From: Roseinatronobacter thiooxidans
GTDB lineage: Bacteria > Pseudomonadota > Alphaproteobacteria > Rhodobacterales > Rhodobacteraceae
Assembly: GCF_001870675.1 (NCBI RefSeq)
Contig: NZ_MEHT01000015.1
Span: 56,878-120,877, forward strand
Reading direction: 5' to 3'
Length of the DNA: 64,000 bases
A model generated the notes under the pieces. The model ran no database searches. It was given only the letters and a program-made list of their open reading frames with translations, and was not told the DNA's origin. The translations under genes were made by a program, and so were the position numbers. Shown here in pieces: positions 25,941-33,689 of the stretch (its first letter is position 1; every line of letters begins with the position of its first letter).

Positions 25941-25977
25941 CATTAACAAAAATTACTCATCTAATTTTTTGTTAATG
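25941..25977. promoter_or_regulatory. Long A+T-rich inverted repeat upstream of the Tct operon
   Basis: CATTAACAAAAA (25941-25952) and its exact reverse complement TTTTTGTTAATG (25966-25977) are separated by 13 bases in the divergent usp-tctC gap. The A+T-rich arms, the roughly 25-bp centre-to-centre spacing of the arms and the promoter-region position suit an operator for a dimeric or tetrameric regulator. It could instead be a weak hairpin. No regulator gene is adjacent. Confidence 0.5.
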
Positions 25978-26097
25978 ACAAGGCTTACATTGTGACGCGA
26001 AAATTATTGGAGATCAGGCAAAGTCACAATATTTCGTATGGTAACCTGATTCGGGAATATTCTTTCACATCAGGATCTTTGGGAGGAGATAAACACC

Positions 26098-27075
26098 ATG
26101 ACTATCACTTTAGCACGCCGGACAGTTTTTGGCCTTGCTGCCGCAGCAGCCCTGACCACTGCCATGCCCGCATCTGCGGCAGATTGGCAACCCAACCGCC
26201 CCGTCGAGATGGTGATCATGGCAGGGCAAGGCGGGGGTGCAGACCGGCTTGCCCGTCTGTTCCAGTCGATCATCCAGCAAGAAGGCTTGGCGCGCATGCC
26301 CTTCATGCCTGTGAACAAAGGCGGCGGTTCAGGGGCAGAAGCCCTGCGCTATGTGAAAGACAATGCTGCCAACCCGCATATCATCATGGCCACGCTGAAC
26401 AGCTATTTCACCACCCCACTCCAGACAGATATTGGCGTGGATATCGAAGAATTCACCCCGATCGCCCGCATGGCAGTTGATACATTCGCGCTTTGGGTCA
26501 ATGTCGACAGCGGGATTGAAACGCTCGACCAGTATATCGAGGCTGTCAAAGCCGCAGATGGCGCATGGCGCATGGGCGGGACAGGGTCCGGGCAGGAAGA
26601 CAGCCTTGTAACCGCATTGCTAGAGCGCGAGTTTGGCATTCGCCACACCTATGTGCCAATGGGCGGCGGCGGCGAGGTGGCGACACAACTTGCCGGTGGG
26701 CATATCGATGCAACGGTCAACAACCCGTCCGAAGCCATGAGCTTCTGGCAGGCTGGCCGCGTGCGCCCGATTGCGCTTTTGACAGGCGAGCGCCTTGAAA
26801 GCATGCCCGATGTGCAGACATTCGCTGAATTGGGCTATCCGCTGGAATATTACATGCAGCGCAGCTTTGTGGCACCGGCGGGCATTACCGAAGCGCAGCA
26901 GGCCTATTACATCGACCTGCTAGAGGCCCTCAGCCAGACCGAAGCATGGCAAAGCTATGCGACAGAGCAAGCGTTGCTGACCGATTTTCTATCGGGCGAC
27001 GCGCTTCAGGCGTATTTCCTGCAAGAGCGCGATTTGCATCGTGACCTTCTCGCCTCGATTGAGCAACCCTCCTAA
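26098..27075 (+). CDS. tctC: Tripartite tricarboxylate transporter binding protein (TctC family)
   Basis: The product is 325 aa. The ATG at 26098 follows a GGGAGGAG ribosome site. A signal peptide (ends MPASAADW) precedes the TctC core: NRPVEMVIMAGQGGGADRLA, then PFMPVNKGGGSGAEALRYV and MGGTGSGQEDS, which form the carboxylate-binding loops of this family. It captures a carboxylate in the periplasm and passes it to the TctAB membrane pair encoded next. The ligand is unknown. Family members bind citrate, terephthalate, aromatic acids or C4 acids. Confidence 0.92.
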   Translation: MTITLARRTVFGLAAAAALTTAMPASAADWQPNRPVEMVIMAGQGGGADRLARLFQSIIQQEGLARMPFMPVNKGGGSGAEALRYVKDNAANPHIIMATLNSYFTTPLQTDIGVDIEEFTPIARMAVDTFALWVNVDSGIETLDQYIEAVKAADGAWRMGGTGSGQEDSLVTALLEREFGIRHTYVPMGGGGEVATQLAGGHIDATVNNPSEAMSFWQAGRVRPIALLTGERLESMPDVQTFAELGYPLEYYMQRSFVAPAGITEAQQAYYIDLLEALSQTEAWQSYATEQALLTDFLSGDALQAYFLQERDLHRDLLASIEQPS

Positions 27076-27104
27076 GCACCTGCCCCTATCGCAGTAATTG
27101 CACG

Positions 27105-27135
27105 CACCGGATGCTGCCATGTGCCGCATCCGGTG
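27105..27135 (+). repeat. Intercistronic hairpin after tctC
   Basis: A perfect 10-bp stem (CACCGGATGC, 27105-27114, with GCATCCGGTG, 27126-27135) and an 11-base loop lie in the 90-bp gap between tctC and tctB. It is a third instance in this window of a strong hairpin placed just after a binding-protein gene. Confidence 0.65.
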
Positions 27136-27165
27136 TCGTGTTGCCCCTGAACGGAGACCGCCCAC

Positions 27166-27672
27166 ATGCTCAAGACCCTGACAAAACCAGACACCCTGAT
27201 CGCTGCCGCCCTGATGGCGTTTGCGGCCTATCTGATGTGGCACGCGACCGCGTTGCCGATCGGCTGGGACGGTGCCCGCGGGCCGGGCGGGGGCGCATTC
27301 CCCTTTTGGCTATCCGCGATCATGTTTCTTGCTGCGGCAGGCATTTTCATGCGCTCGCTGCTGGCGGGGGTCAGGCCAGAAGACCTGAAGCCATTTTTTG
27401 AACCGGGAATGCTGGGGCCTGTGCTGGCGGTCACACTGGCATTGGGCCTGACGATTTTCCTGATGCCCATCATTGGCGCATATCTGGCTATTCCGTTGTT
27501 CATGTTTTGGTATTTGCGCTTTTACGGCAGAAATGGCTGGCCGGTCACCTTGTCCTTGACGCTGATCACGCCGGTCGCACTGTTCTTCTTTTTTGAAGTG
27601 GCTTTGCTGATCTTGCTGCCAAAGGGAATCACAGAGCCGCTGTTCTTCCCGCTTTACGCCATGTTCTTCTGA
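27166..27672 (+). CDS. tctB: Tripartite tricarboxylate transporter small permease (TctB family)
   Basis: The protein is 168 aa with four membrane helices. TctB-like features are the helix start LIAAALMAFAAYLMWHATALP, the GPGGGAFPFWLSAIMFLAAAG segment and a C-terminal FFFEVALLILLPKG. It lies between the binding-protein and large-permease genes, with 12 bases before tctA. It is the accessory membrane subunit. Confidence 0.9.
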   Translation: MLKTLTKPDTLIAAALMAFAAYLMWHATALPIGWDGARGPGGGAFPFWLSAIMFLAAAGIFMRSLLAGVRPEDLKPFFEPGMLGPVLAVTLALGLTIFLMPIIGAYLAIPLFMFWYLRFYGRNGWPVTLSLTLITPVALFFFFEVALLILLPKGITEPLFFPLYAMFF

Positions 27673-27684
27673 AGGCGCGCACAT

Positions 27685-29196
27685 ATGGAAATTCTGTCCC
27701 TTCTTGGCCAAGGCTTTGCTACATCGCTGATGCCGCTGAATATCGGCATCGTGATTGTCGGGGTAACGCTTGGGCTATTCATCGGCGCCATGCCGGGCCT
27801 TGGGTCTGTGAATGGCGTGGCAATCGTGCTGCCCCTGACCTTCATCGTGCCGCCAGCATCCGCAATCATCTTTCTGGCCGCACTTTACTATGGTGCAATG
27901 TATGGCGGGGCGATCAGTTCGATCCTGCTTGGCATTCCCGGATCGTCCACGGCGGTCGCCACCACATTTGACGGACGCCCCATGGCACAGCAAGGCAAGG
28001 CCGGGCTGGCGCTGATTGCAGCGGCGGGCGCATCCTTTGTCGGTGGAACAATTTCGGTCATCCTGTTCACAATCTTTGCCGCACCCTTGGCAGATTTTGC
28101 CCTGAAATTCGGGCCAGCAGAAAATTTTGCGCTGGTGCTTCTGGCCTTTACCACTTTTGTGGGGCTGGGCGGGGATGATGCGTTAAAAACAATCGCCATG
28201 ATCTGCCTTGGGCTGGTCCTGTCCACGGTCGGGCTGGACCTGATTACCGGCCAGCCACGGCTGGTGTTCTTCGACATGCCGGGGTTTTATGCGGGCATCT
28301 CTTTCCTTGTGCTGGCCATTGGCGTTTATGGCATTGGCGAAGTGCTCTGGACGCTGGAGCGGTCGCGCATTGCCCCCACAGTGACCGCCGCCAAAGTGAC
28401 ATATGCCGAACTGCGTTCTGCGATTGTCACCCTTGCACGCACTTGGAAAACAATGACATTCGGTTCGGTCATGGGGTTCTTTGTCGGCATGCTGCCTGCC
28501 GCAGGGGCAACGCCTGCCTCTCTGATGGCCTATGGCATTGCCAAAAGCACCTCGAAAAACCCCGAAACCTTCGGCAAGGGCAATATCGAGGGCGTGGTCG
28601 CACCTGAAACGGCGAATAACGCAGCCTCGACCGGCTCTTTGTTGCCCATGCTGTCGCTTGGTATTCCCGGCTCTCCGACGACTGCGCTGTTGCTGGGTGG
28701 CATGGTCATGTGGGGGCTGATGCCCGGGCCGATGCTGTTTTCCGAACAACCGGATTTTGTCTGGGGGCTGATTTCATCGCTCTATACTGCAAATCTGGCG
28801 GCAGTTCTGATCAATCTTGCACTTATCCCGCTTTTCGTCTGGGCGCTGAGAATGCCCTTCTCGGTGCTGTGTACGATGGTCTTGGTGCTGTGCATTGTGG
28901 GCGGCTTTGCGCCAGACCAGCGCATGCATGATGTCTGGCTGATCCTGATATTCGGGATTGCGGGCTATCTGCTGCGCAAGGCCGACTATCCCATGGCACC
29001 GCTTGTGCTGGCCCTTGTTCTTGGGCCTGTCATGGAACAAAGCTTTCGTCAGGCATTGATCGCCGCGCAAGGGGATGTCACAACGTTCGTCACCCGTCCG
29101 CTTTCGGGCATGTTCATTGCTTTGGCCTGCGTCTTTTTCCTGCTGCCACTTGCTGCGAAACTGCGAAAACACCGTCACGCAGTGCAATCTGGCTAA
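27685..29196 (+). CDS. tctA: Tripartite tricarboxylate transporter large permease (TctA family)
   Basis: This 503-aa, 10-12 helix permease has the characteristic TctA repeats GAMPGLGSVNGVAIVLPLTF near the N-terminus and GMLPAAGATPASLMAYGIAK near residue 270. ALYYGAMYGGAISSILLGIP and LSLGIPGSPTTALLLGGMV follow each. The GxxPGxG-type loops of both halves are intact, so the transporter should be functional. It is driven by an ion gradient and works with TctB and TctC encoded upstream. Confidence 0.94.
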   Translation: MEILSLLGQGFATSLMPLNIGIVIVGVTLGLFIGAMPGLGSVNGVAIVLPLTFIVPPASAIIFLAALYYGAMYGGAISSILLGIPGSSTAVATTFDGRPMAQQGKAGLALIAAAGASFVGGTISVILFTIFAAPLADFALKFGPAENFALVLLAFTTFVGLGGDDALKTIAMICLGLVLSTVGLDLITGQPRLVFFDMPGFYAGISFLVLAIGVYGIGEVLWTLERSRIAPTVTAAKVTYAELRSAIVTLARTWKTMTFGSVMGFFVGMLPAAGATPASLMAYGIAKSTSKNPETFGKGNIEGVVAPETANNAASTGSLLPMLSLGIPGSPTTALLLGGMVMWGLMPGPMLFSEQPDFVWGLISSLYTANLAAVLINLALIPLFVWALRMPFSVLCTMVLVLCIVGGFAPDQRMHDVWLILIFGIAGYLLRKADYPMAPLVLALVLGPVMEQSFRQALIAAQGDVTTFVTRPLSGMFIALACVFFLLPLAAKLRKHRHAVQSG

Positions 29197-29243
29197 CCCT
29201 GTTTCCGCGTGACCCTACCTGCAAATCTTGAGAAGGAATTACC

Positions 29244-30785
29244 ATGTCGAATACCCTGCACGCATTGTTGGCGCCACATCCCGCTGATGCGCCCGCCCTT
29301 GGTGCACCAGAGCGCCCCTGGCTTACTCATGGTGGATTGCGCGCGCTGACAGAGCAGACATTGGCCGCTTTGCATGGCGCAGGCATTGGCCGGGGCGACC
29401 GCGTGGCGATTGTGCTGCCAAACGGGCCAGAGATGGCCTCGGCCTTTGTGACCATCGCGCAGGGTGCCGTGACGGCCCCGCTTAACCCGTCTTACCGCGT
29501 GGATGAATTCGACTTCTACCTTCAGGACTTGAAAGCCAAGGCGATTGTCCTGCCCGAAGGCTATGACGGCCCCGCATTAGAGGCCGCAGGCCGCCATGGC
29601 CTTGTGATCTTGCGACTGGGGTTCGATCCGGCACAGCCCGCAGGCAGTTTTACACTGGTTGCAGAGGGGCAGGCCACAGGCACGCCGGACACAGCCATGG
29701 CAGGGCCGGACGATATTGCCCTGATCCTGCACACATCGGGCACCACCTCTCGGCCCAAGATTGTGCCGCTTTTGCAGCGCAACATTGCAGCCTCGGCCCA
29801 CCATATCGGCACTTCGCTGGCGCTGACGCCCGCAGATCGGTGCCTGAATGTCATGCCCCTGTTTCACATCCACGGGCTTGTGGCCGCTGTCTCTTCCAGC
29901 CTCGCTGCTGGCGCGTCGATCTGGTGCGCACCGGGCTTTGATGCGCTGCGCTTCTTTGGCTGGCTCGATACCGCGCGCCCGACATGGTACACTGCTGTGC
30001 CGACCATGCATCAGGCTATTCTGACCCGCGCCGAACGCAACTCCGACATATTGGGCCGCCTTCAGCTTCGCCTGATCCGGTCGTCATCCGCCTCGCTGCC
30101 GCCGCAAGTCATGGTGCAGCTGTCCAAGACATTCGCCTGCCCCGTCATCGAAAGCTATGGCATGACCGAAGCCGCGCACCAGATGACCACCAACCCCTTG
30201 CCGCCACGCGCGCAAAAACCGGGGTCCGTTGGCGTTGCCGGTGGCCCCGAAGTGCGCATCGCCCATGAGGTGGAAGACACCCTTTTGCCAATGGATGCCA
30301 CTGGCGAGGTGGTCATCTCTGGCCCCAATGTCACCCCCGGATATGAGGCAAATGAAGACGCCAACCGCAAAAACTTCTTTGAAGCCGATGGAAAGCGCTG
30401 GTTCCGCACTGGCGATCAGGGCACCTTCGATCCGGAAGGGTATCTGAACCTGACAGGGCGGCTGAAAGAAATCATCAATCGCGGGGGCGAGAAGATCAGC
30501 CCTCTGGAAGTGGATGCAGTGCTGATGGATCATCCTTCGGTGGTTCAGGTGGTCACATTTGCCCTGCCCCACCCCAAGCTGGGCGAAGACGTGGCCGCAG
30601 CCGTTGTCTTGCGCGAGGGTGCGACAGGCACAGAGCGCGAAATCCGCGATTTTGCCGCAACGCGGCTTGCAGATTTCAAAGTGCCGCGCAAGGTTGTGAT
30701 CCTTGAGGAAATTCCCAAAGGTGCGACAGGCAAATTGCAGCGCATTGGCCTTGCCGAAAAACTGGGTCTGGTGACGGAGGCATGA
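29244..30785 (+). CDS. Acyl-CoA synthetase resembling oxalyl-CoA synthetase
   Basis: The protein is 513 aa and belongs to the acyl-adenylate superfamily. The motifs are complete: P-loop LILHTSGTTSRPKIVPLLQR, YGMTEAAHQM, WFRTGDQG, NLTGRLKEIINRGGEKISP and the catalytic lysine in PKGATGKLQR. Its overall pattern (HGGLRALTEQTL, RVAIVLPNGPEMA, HTSGTTSRPK, TEAAHQMTTNPLPP) resembles the yeast Pcs60/plant AAE3 oxalyl-CoA synthetase group. It follows tctA by 47 bases and precedes a PanE-like gene by 4, so it probably activates the acid imported by TctCBA. Oxalate is one candidate substrate and other short dicarboxylates are possible. Confidence 0.85.
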   Translation: MSNTLHALLAPHPADAPALGAPERPWLTHGGLRALTEQTLAALHGAGIGRGDRVAIVLPNGPEMASAFVTIAQGAVTAPLNPSYRVDEFDFYLQDLKAKAIVLPEGYDGPALEAAGRHGLVILRLGFDPAQPAGSFTLVAEGQATGTPDTAMAGPDDIALILHTSGTTSRPKIVPLLQRNIAASAHHIGTSLALTPADRCLNVMPLFHIHGLVAAVSSSLAAGASIWCAPGFDALRFFGWLDTARPTWYTAVPTMHQAILTRAERNSDILGRLQLRLIRSSSASLPPQVMVQLSKTFACPVIESYGMTEAAHQMTTNPLPPRAQKPGSVGVAGGPEVRIAHEVEDTLLPMDATGEVVISGPNVTPGYEANEDANRKNFFEADGKRWFRTGDQGTFDPEGYLNLTGRLKEIINRGGEKISPLEVDAVLMDHPSVVQVVTFALPHPKLGEDVAAAVVLREGATGTEREIRDFAATRLADFKVPRKVVILEEIPKGATGKLQRIGLAEKLGLVTEA

Positions 30786-30789
30786 AAGC

Positions 30790-31767
30790 ATGAAAATTTG
30801 CATATTCGGCGCCGGTGCCATCGGCGGCTATATGGGTGCGAAACTGGCCAAGGCCGGTGCCGATGTCAGCCTAGTTGCGCGCGGCCCCCATCTGGCCGCG
30901 ATGCGCGACAAGGGCCTGACCCTGATCGAAGAAGAGGGCAGCTTCACTGTGCCGGTAACCGTGTCGGACGATCCGCGCGAACTGGGCCATCAGGATTATG
31001 TCATCATCACGCTCAAGGCCCATTCCGTGCCCCCTGTTGTTGATCAGATGAAGCCACTGATCGGCGCAGGCACAACAATCGTTTCGGGCGTCAATGGTGT
31101 GCCGTGGTGGTATTTTCACGGGCTTGAGGGGCCTCTTGCGGACAAGCAACTCAACTCGGTCGATCCAGATGGCGCACAATGGCGCGGCTTTGGGCCGGAA
31201 CGCGTCTTGGGGTGCGTTGTCTATCCGGCGGCAGAGGTGGCAGAGCCGGGAACGATCCGTCATATCGAAGGCAATCGTTTTTCATTGGGAGAACCGTCAG
31301 GCCAGAAATCCGAGCGCGCACAAAAATTGTCGCAAGCCCTGCAAGATGCAGGGCTGCGCGCCCCCGTGCGCCCGAAAATCCGCGACGAGATTTGGGTCAA
31401 GCTTTGGGGGAACCTGTCTTTCAACCCCATCTCGGCGCTGACCCATGCAACGCTGGACGTGCTGTGTACCGATACCGGCACCCGCGCTGTTGCGCGTGCC
31501 ATGATGCTTGAAGCGCAGGAAATCGCCGAAAAACTGGGCGTGAAATTCCCCATCGATGTCGATAAACGCATTGATGGGGGGGCCGCAGTCGGGGCGCATC
31601 GCACCTCGATGTTGCAAGACTTGGACGCCGGTCGCCCGATGGAAATAGATGCATTGGTCAGTGCGGTGCAGGAACTGGGGCACTTGACCCAGACGCCAAC
31701 CCCCACCATCGACACAGTCCTTGCGCTGATCCGGCTGCGCGCCCGCACTGCTGGCCTGTATGCCTGA
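30790..31767 (+). CDS. Ketopantoate reductase family (PanE/ApbA) oxidoreductase
   Basis: The product is 325 aa. The N-terminal Rossmann domain starts KICIFGAGAIGGYMGAKLAK with the GxGxxG dinucleotide motif. The C-terminal domain has the family's catalytic region around KIRDEIWVKLWGNLSFNPIS, with the lysines and asparagine expected for 2-ketoacid reduction, and a serine/histidine patch HRTSMLQDLDAGRPMEID. Many genomes carry PanE paralogues in catabolic operons that do not make pantoate. Here the gene ends a TctCBA-acyl-CoA ligase operon, so a role in 2-oxoacid metabolism of the imported compound is more likely than vitamin B5 synthesis (inference). Confidence 0.85.
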   Translation: MKICIFGAGAIGGYMGAKLAKAGADVSLVARGPHLAAMRDKGLTLIEEEGSFTVPVTVSDDPRELGHQDYVIITLKAHSVPPVVDQMKPLIGAGTTIVSGVNGVPWWYFHGLEGPLADKQLNSVDPDGAQWRGFGPERVLGCVVYPAAEVAEPGTIRHIEGNRFSLGEPSGQKSERAQKLSQALQDAGLRAPVRPKIRDEIWVKLWGNLSFNPISALTHATLDVLCTDTGTRAVARAMMLEAQEIAEKLGVKFPIDVDKRIDGGAAVGAHRTSMLQDLDAGRPMEIDALVSAVQELGHLTQTPTPTIDTVLALIRLRARTAGLYA

Positions 31768-31844
31768 TCTACAGTAGCGTATTGTGTTGAGTTCTGATTC
31801 AGTTGCGCCATTGGATTGGAGTGATGCGCATGTCTGTATTGGAT

Positions 31845-32180
31845 TGGGCTGGAAGCTTTGGAAATTAGCGCAGGGCGCTTGATGACCTGTGGGCATTTGT
31901 CGGGCCTGCGTTCAAGCGCTCAGAGCAGCAGCTTTCGGCGGGCGCACTCAGTGATGGGTTGCTGTCAGGTGCGGAGTGCAAGACAGGGTGGATGCTGGCC
32001 GAAGAAGCCGGGCTGGCCCGACCCTATCGTAGTCCGTCCTTGCTGGGTCGATCACGTTGGCCCGCAGATGGCCTGTGCGAGCAGGTGCGTAACTATGCTG
32101 TCGATGCGCTCACCGATCCGGATGGCGTCCTTGTGATTGATGAGACGGGGTTTTCTAATCGAAGCCTTTGGGTCAAGCAT
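31845..32180 (+). mobile_element. IS701-type transposase, N-terminal remnant
   Basis: The frame reads ALDDLWAFVGPAFKRSEQQ, then LLSGAECKTGWMLAEEAG, LLGRSRWPADGLCEQVRNY and VLVIDETGF. This matches the N-terminal part of IS701-family DDE transposases up to the first catalytic aspartate (DETGF). The similarity then ends abruptly near 32150, so the catalytic C-terminal part is gone. There is no start codon with a ribosome site. It is a dead fragment. Confidence 0.75.
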
Positions 32181-32229
32181 TTCTTCTTCGTAACGGCGCC
32201 AAAGTGGGCGACGTTTTTGGTTTTCTGGA

Positions 32230-32650
32230 TTCCTGAACGTCTGTGGTTTGTCCGCCTGTCCGGGGTAAAGGTAGTTTTCGCGGTCGGGCATCGGCTTCAA
32301 ACAGCTTGCCAGTGTACAGCATGGCAAACAACGTCACAGCCAGTTTTCTTGCGACCATCACATTTGCGCGTTTGAACCCAATCTTTTCCCAAGGCGCCAT
32401 ACCCCACTTCTTCAGGGCGCTGTCCGTCTTGGCACGGATCAGCATGTGGGCAGCAGCCTCGTAGAGATATGTGCGGAGTAGCTTGTCCCCGTGGCGCGAA
32501 ATCCGACCCTACATGTTGATCTCGTCTGACTGATATCGTCGTGGGGTCAAGCCGATCCAGGCCGCTGCCGTGCGGCCGGACGGGAAAGCCTTAGTGTCTC
32601 CAATCGCGGCTATGAAGGCAACTGCGCTCAAATGGCCGGCCCCAGCCCCA
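32230..32650 (-). mobile_element. IS110-type transposase, C-terminal remnant
   Basis: On the minus strand the frame reads HLSAVAFIAAIGDTKAFPSG, RTAAAWIGLTPRRYQSDEI, then an in-frame TAG, then GRISRHGDKLLRTYLYEAA and ALKKWGMAPWEKIGFKRA. This is the C-terminal Transposase_20 domain and tail of an IS110/IS116/IS902 transposase. The N-terminal DEDD catalytic domain is missing and the stop codon disrupts what remains. Confidence 0.8.
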
Positions 32651-32850
32651 TGATCCTGTGGCGATCCAGTGAGGGCTGAAACGAGAAGTCGAAGCTCTCC
32701 AGCGTTTTAACAGGCATCAGGCACGCAGCAAGACACCAATTCTGCGGTTCTCTCTAAGGCTGAGTTCTTCGGCCAGCAGTTCATCAACCGCCTCAATGGC
32801 GCTGATCTCACCCTTCTCCAGCCGGCCAAGAACCTGATCAAGGGCTTCCA
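32650..32850 (-). mobile_element. IS21-type IstB helper remnant
   Basis: The minus strand encodes LDQVLGRLEKGEISAIEAVD, then LRENRRIGVLLRA, a stop and a frameshift, then PVKTLESFDFSFQPSLDRHR. The last piece is the conserved N-terminal region of IstB-type ATP-binding proteins, just before the Walker A motif. The ATPase domain itself is absent. It joins the IS110 remnant directly near 32650. Confidence 0.7.
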
Positions 32851-33040
32851 CTCAGGCGGCGGCATCGCGTCCGAGGGTCAGGTGATTTACCATATCCTGA
32901 AAGATTACAAAGGCTTTGCCACTGTCGAGGTCGAGGTCGTGGCGGCATCCGCTGCAACCCTTATTGCCATGGCGGGCGACAAGATCATCATGCGCATGGA
33001 CGCGTGGGAGCTGGTGCATGATCCGCCTGCGCTGGTCTGA
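32849..33040 (+). pseudogene. ClpP-like phage head-maturation protease fragment
   Basis: The frame reads SGGGIASEGQVIYHILKDYK, then VVAASAATLIAMAGDKIIM and LVHDP. This matches the ClpP-like proteases of tailed phages, where the typical sequence is 'SPGG...IYN.L', 'G.AASAAS.IAMAGD.I.M' and 'IHDP'. The serine-containing helix reads AASAAT. Both ends are lost, and after the LVHDP motif the sequence passes into integrase-like sequence. No start codon is associated with it. Confidence 0.7.
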
Positions 33041-33515
33041 CTATGACGGCATAAAGATCAGCCTGCGCCAGAACAAAAGCAAGCGGCGCGTGCTGGTTCC
33101 CTGCATTCAGGCACTCAAGCGCATGCTGGACGCAATGCAGCGTGTTGGCCCCTACATTCTGACCCGCCCTGATGGCAGGCCATAGAGTGCCGAACGCGAC
33201 GACAAGGCCATGGGCAAGGCATGGACTGCACACATGAAGGCATGCGGCCTGTATAATGTGGACAAGTCCGAGCGACTGGAATTTCGCGATCTGCGCGGCA
33301 CGGCGGTAACGTTGCTTTCTGAAGCGGGCTGTCCAGTCCCTCAGATTGTATCGATCACCGGCCACTCCCTGCAATCAGCACACCGTATTCTGGAAAAATA
33401 TCTCGCCAGAACTGAAGCGCTGTCACAGACAGCGATTCACCACTTCGAGAACGCAACGGCAACAGCTTTTGCAAACCACAAATGCAGCGCGAGCCGCACC
33501 AAAGCGGAAAAATGA
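33024..33515 (+). pseudogene. Tyrosine recombinase (phage-type integrase), C-terminal pseudogene
   Basis: The frame reads LRWSDYDGIKISLRQNKSKR, then an amber stop at 33183-33185. After the stop it continues in the same frame to the catalytic domain LEFRDLRGTAVTLLSEAGC, VSITGHSLQSAHRILEKYLA. The recombinase arginine (DLRGTA), histidine (TGHS) and terminal tyrosine (EKYLA) are recognisable. The N-terminal core-binding domain is missing. The end lies about 20 bases from the 3' end of tRNA-Arg, so this integrase probably used that tRNA as its attachment site. Confidence 0.82.
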
Positions 33516-33534
33516 AAGAAAACAATAATATGTA

Positions 33535-33611
33535 TGGCGCGCCCGAAAGGATTCGAACCTCTGACCCCCAGATTCGTAGTCTGGTGCTCTATCCAGCTGA
33601 GCTACGGGCGC
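33535..33611 (-). tRNA. tRNA-Arg (anticodon ACG)
   Basis: The minus strand folds into a complete cloverleaf of 77 bases. The acceptor stem is GCGCCCG/CGGGCGC, the D-arm contains AGCTGGATA, the anticodon stem is CCAGA/TCTGG around CTACGAA, the T-loop is TTCGAAT, and the terminal CCA is encoded. The anticodon ACG (33575-33577) reads CGN arginine codons after A-to-I editing. The adjacent integrase fragment marks it as an integration hotspot. Confidence 0.96.
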
Positions 33612-33689
33612 GTTGAGGGCGACATACCCCCCTGCCCCGTCCTTTGCAAGGGGACTTTCAAAACGAATTTGCAAATCCGGCGGAAAAAT

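Larger units (their letters stand above)
31790..33534. mobile_element. Decayed insertion region abutting tRNA-Arg
   Basis: About 1.7 kb without any intact gene lies between the PanE-like gene and the tRNA-Arg gene. It consists of truncated fragments of at least three IS families, a phage-type protease and a tyrosine integrase, on both strands and broken by stops and frameshifts. The integrase fragment lies directly next to the tRNA 3' end, the usual site for phage and island integration. I did not find a second copy of the tRNA 3' sequence to mark the other attachment site. Confidence 0.8.

Noticed and set aside
31767..31860. A second attachment site repeating the tRNA-Arg 3' end at the far side of the decayed region
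   Set aside because: I read the interval on both strands and found no stretch matching the tRNA 3' sequence, so the island boundary on that side stays undefined.
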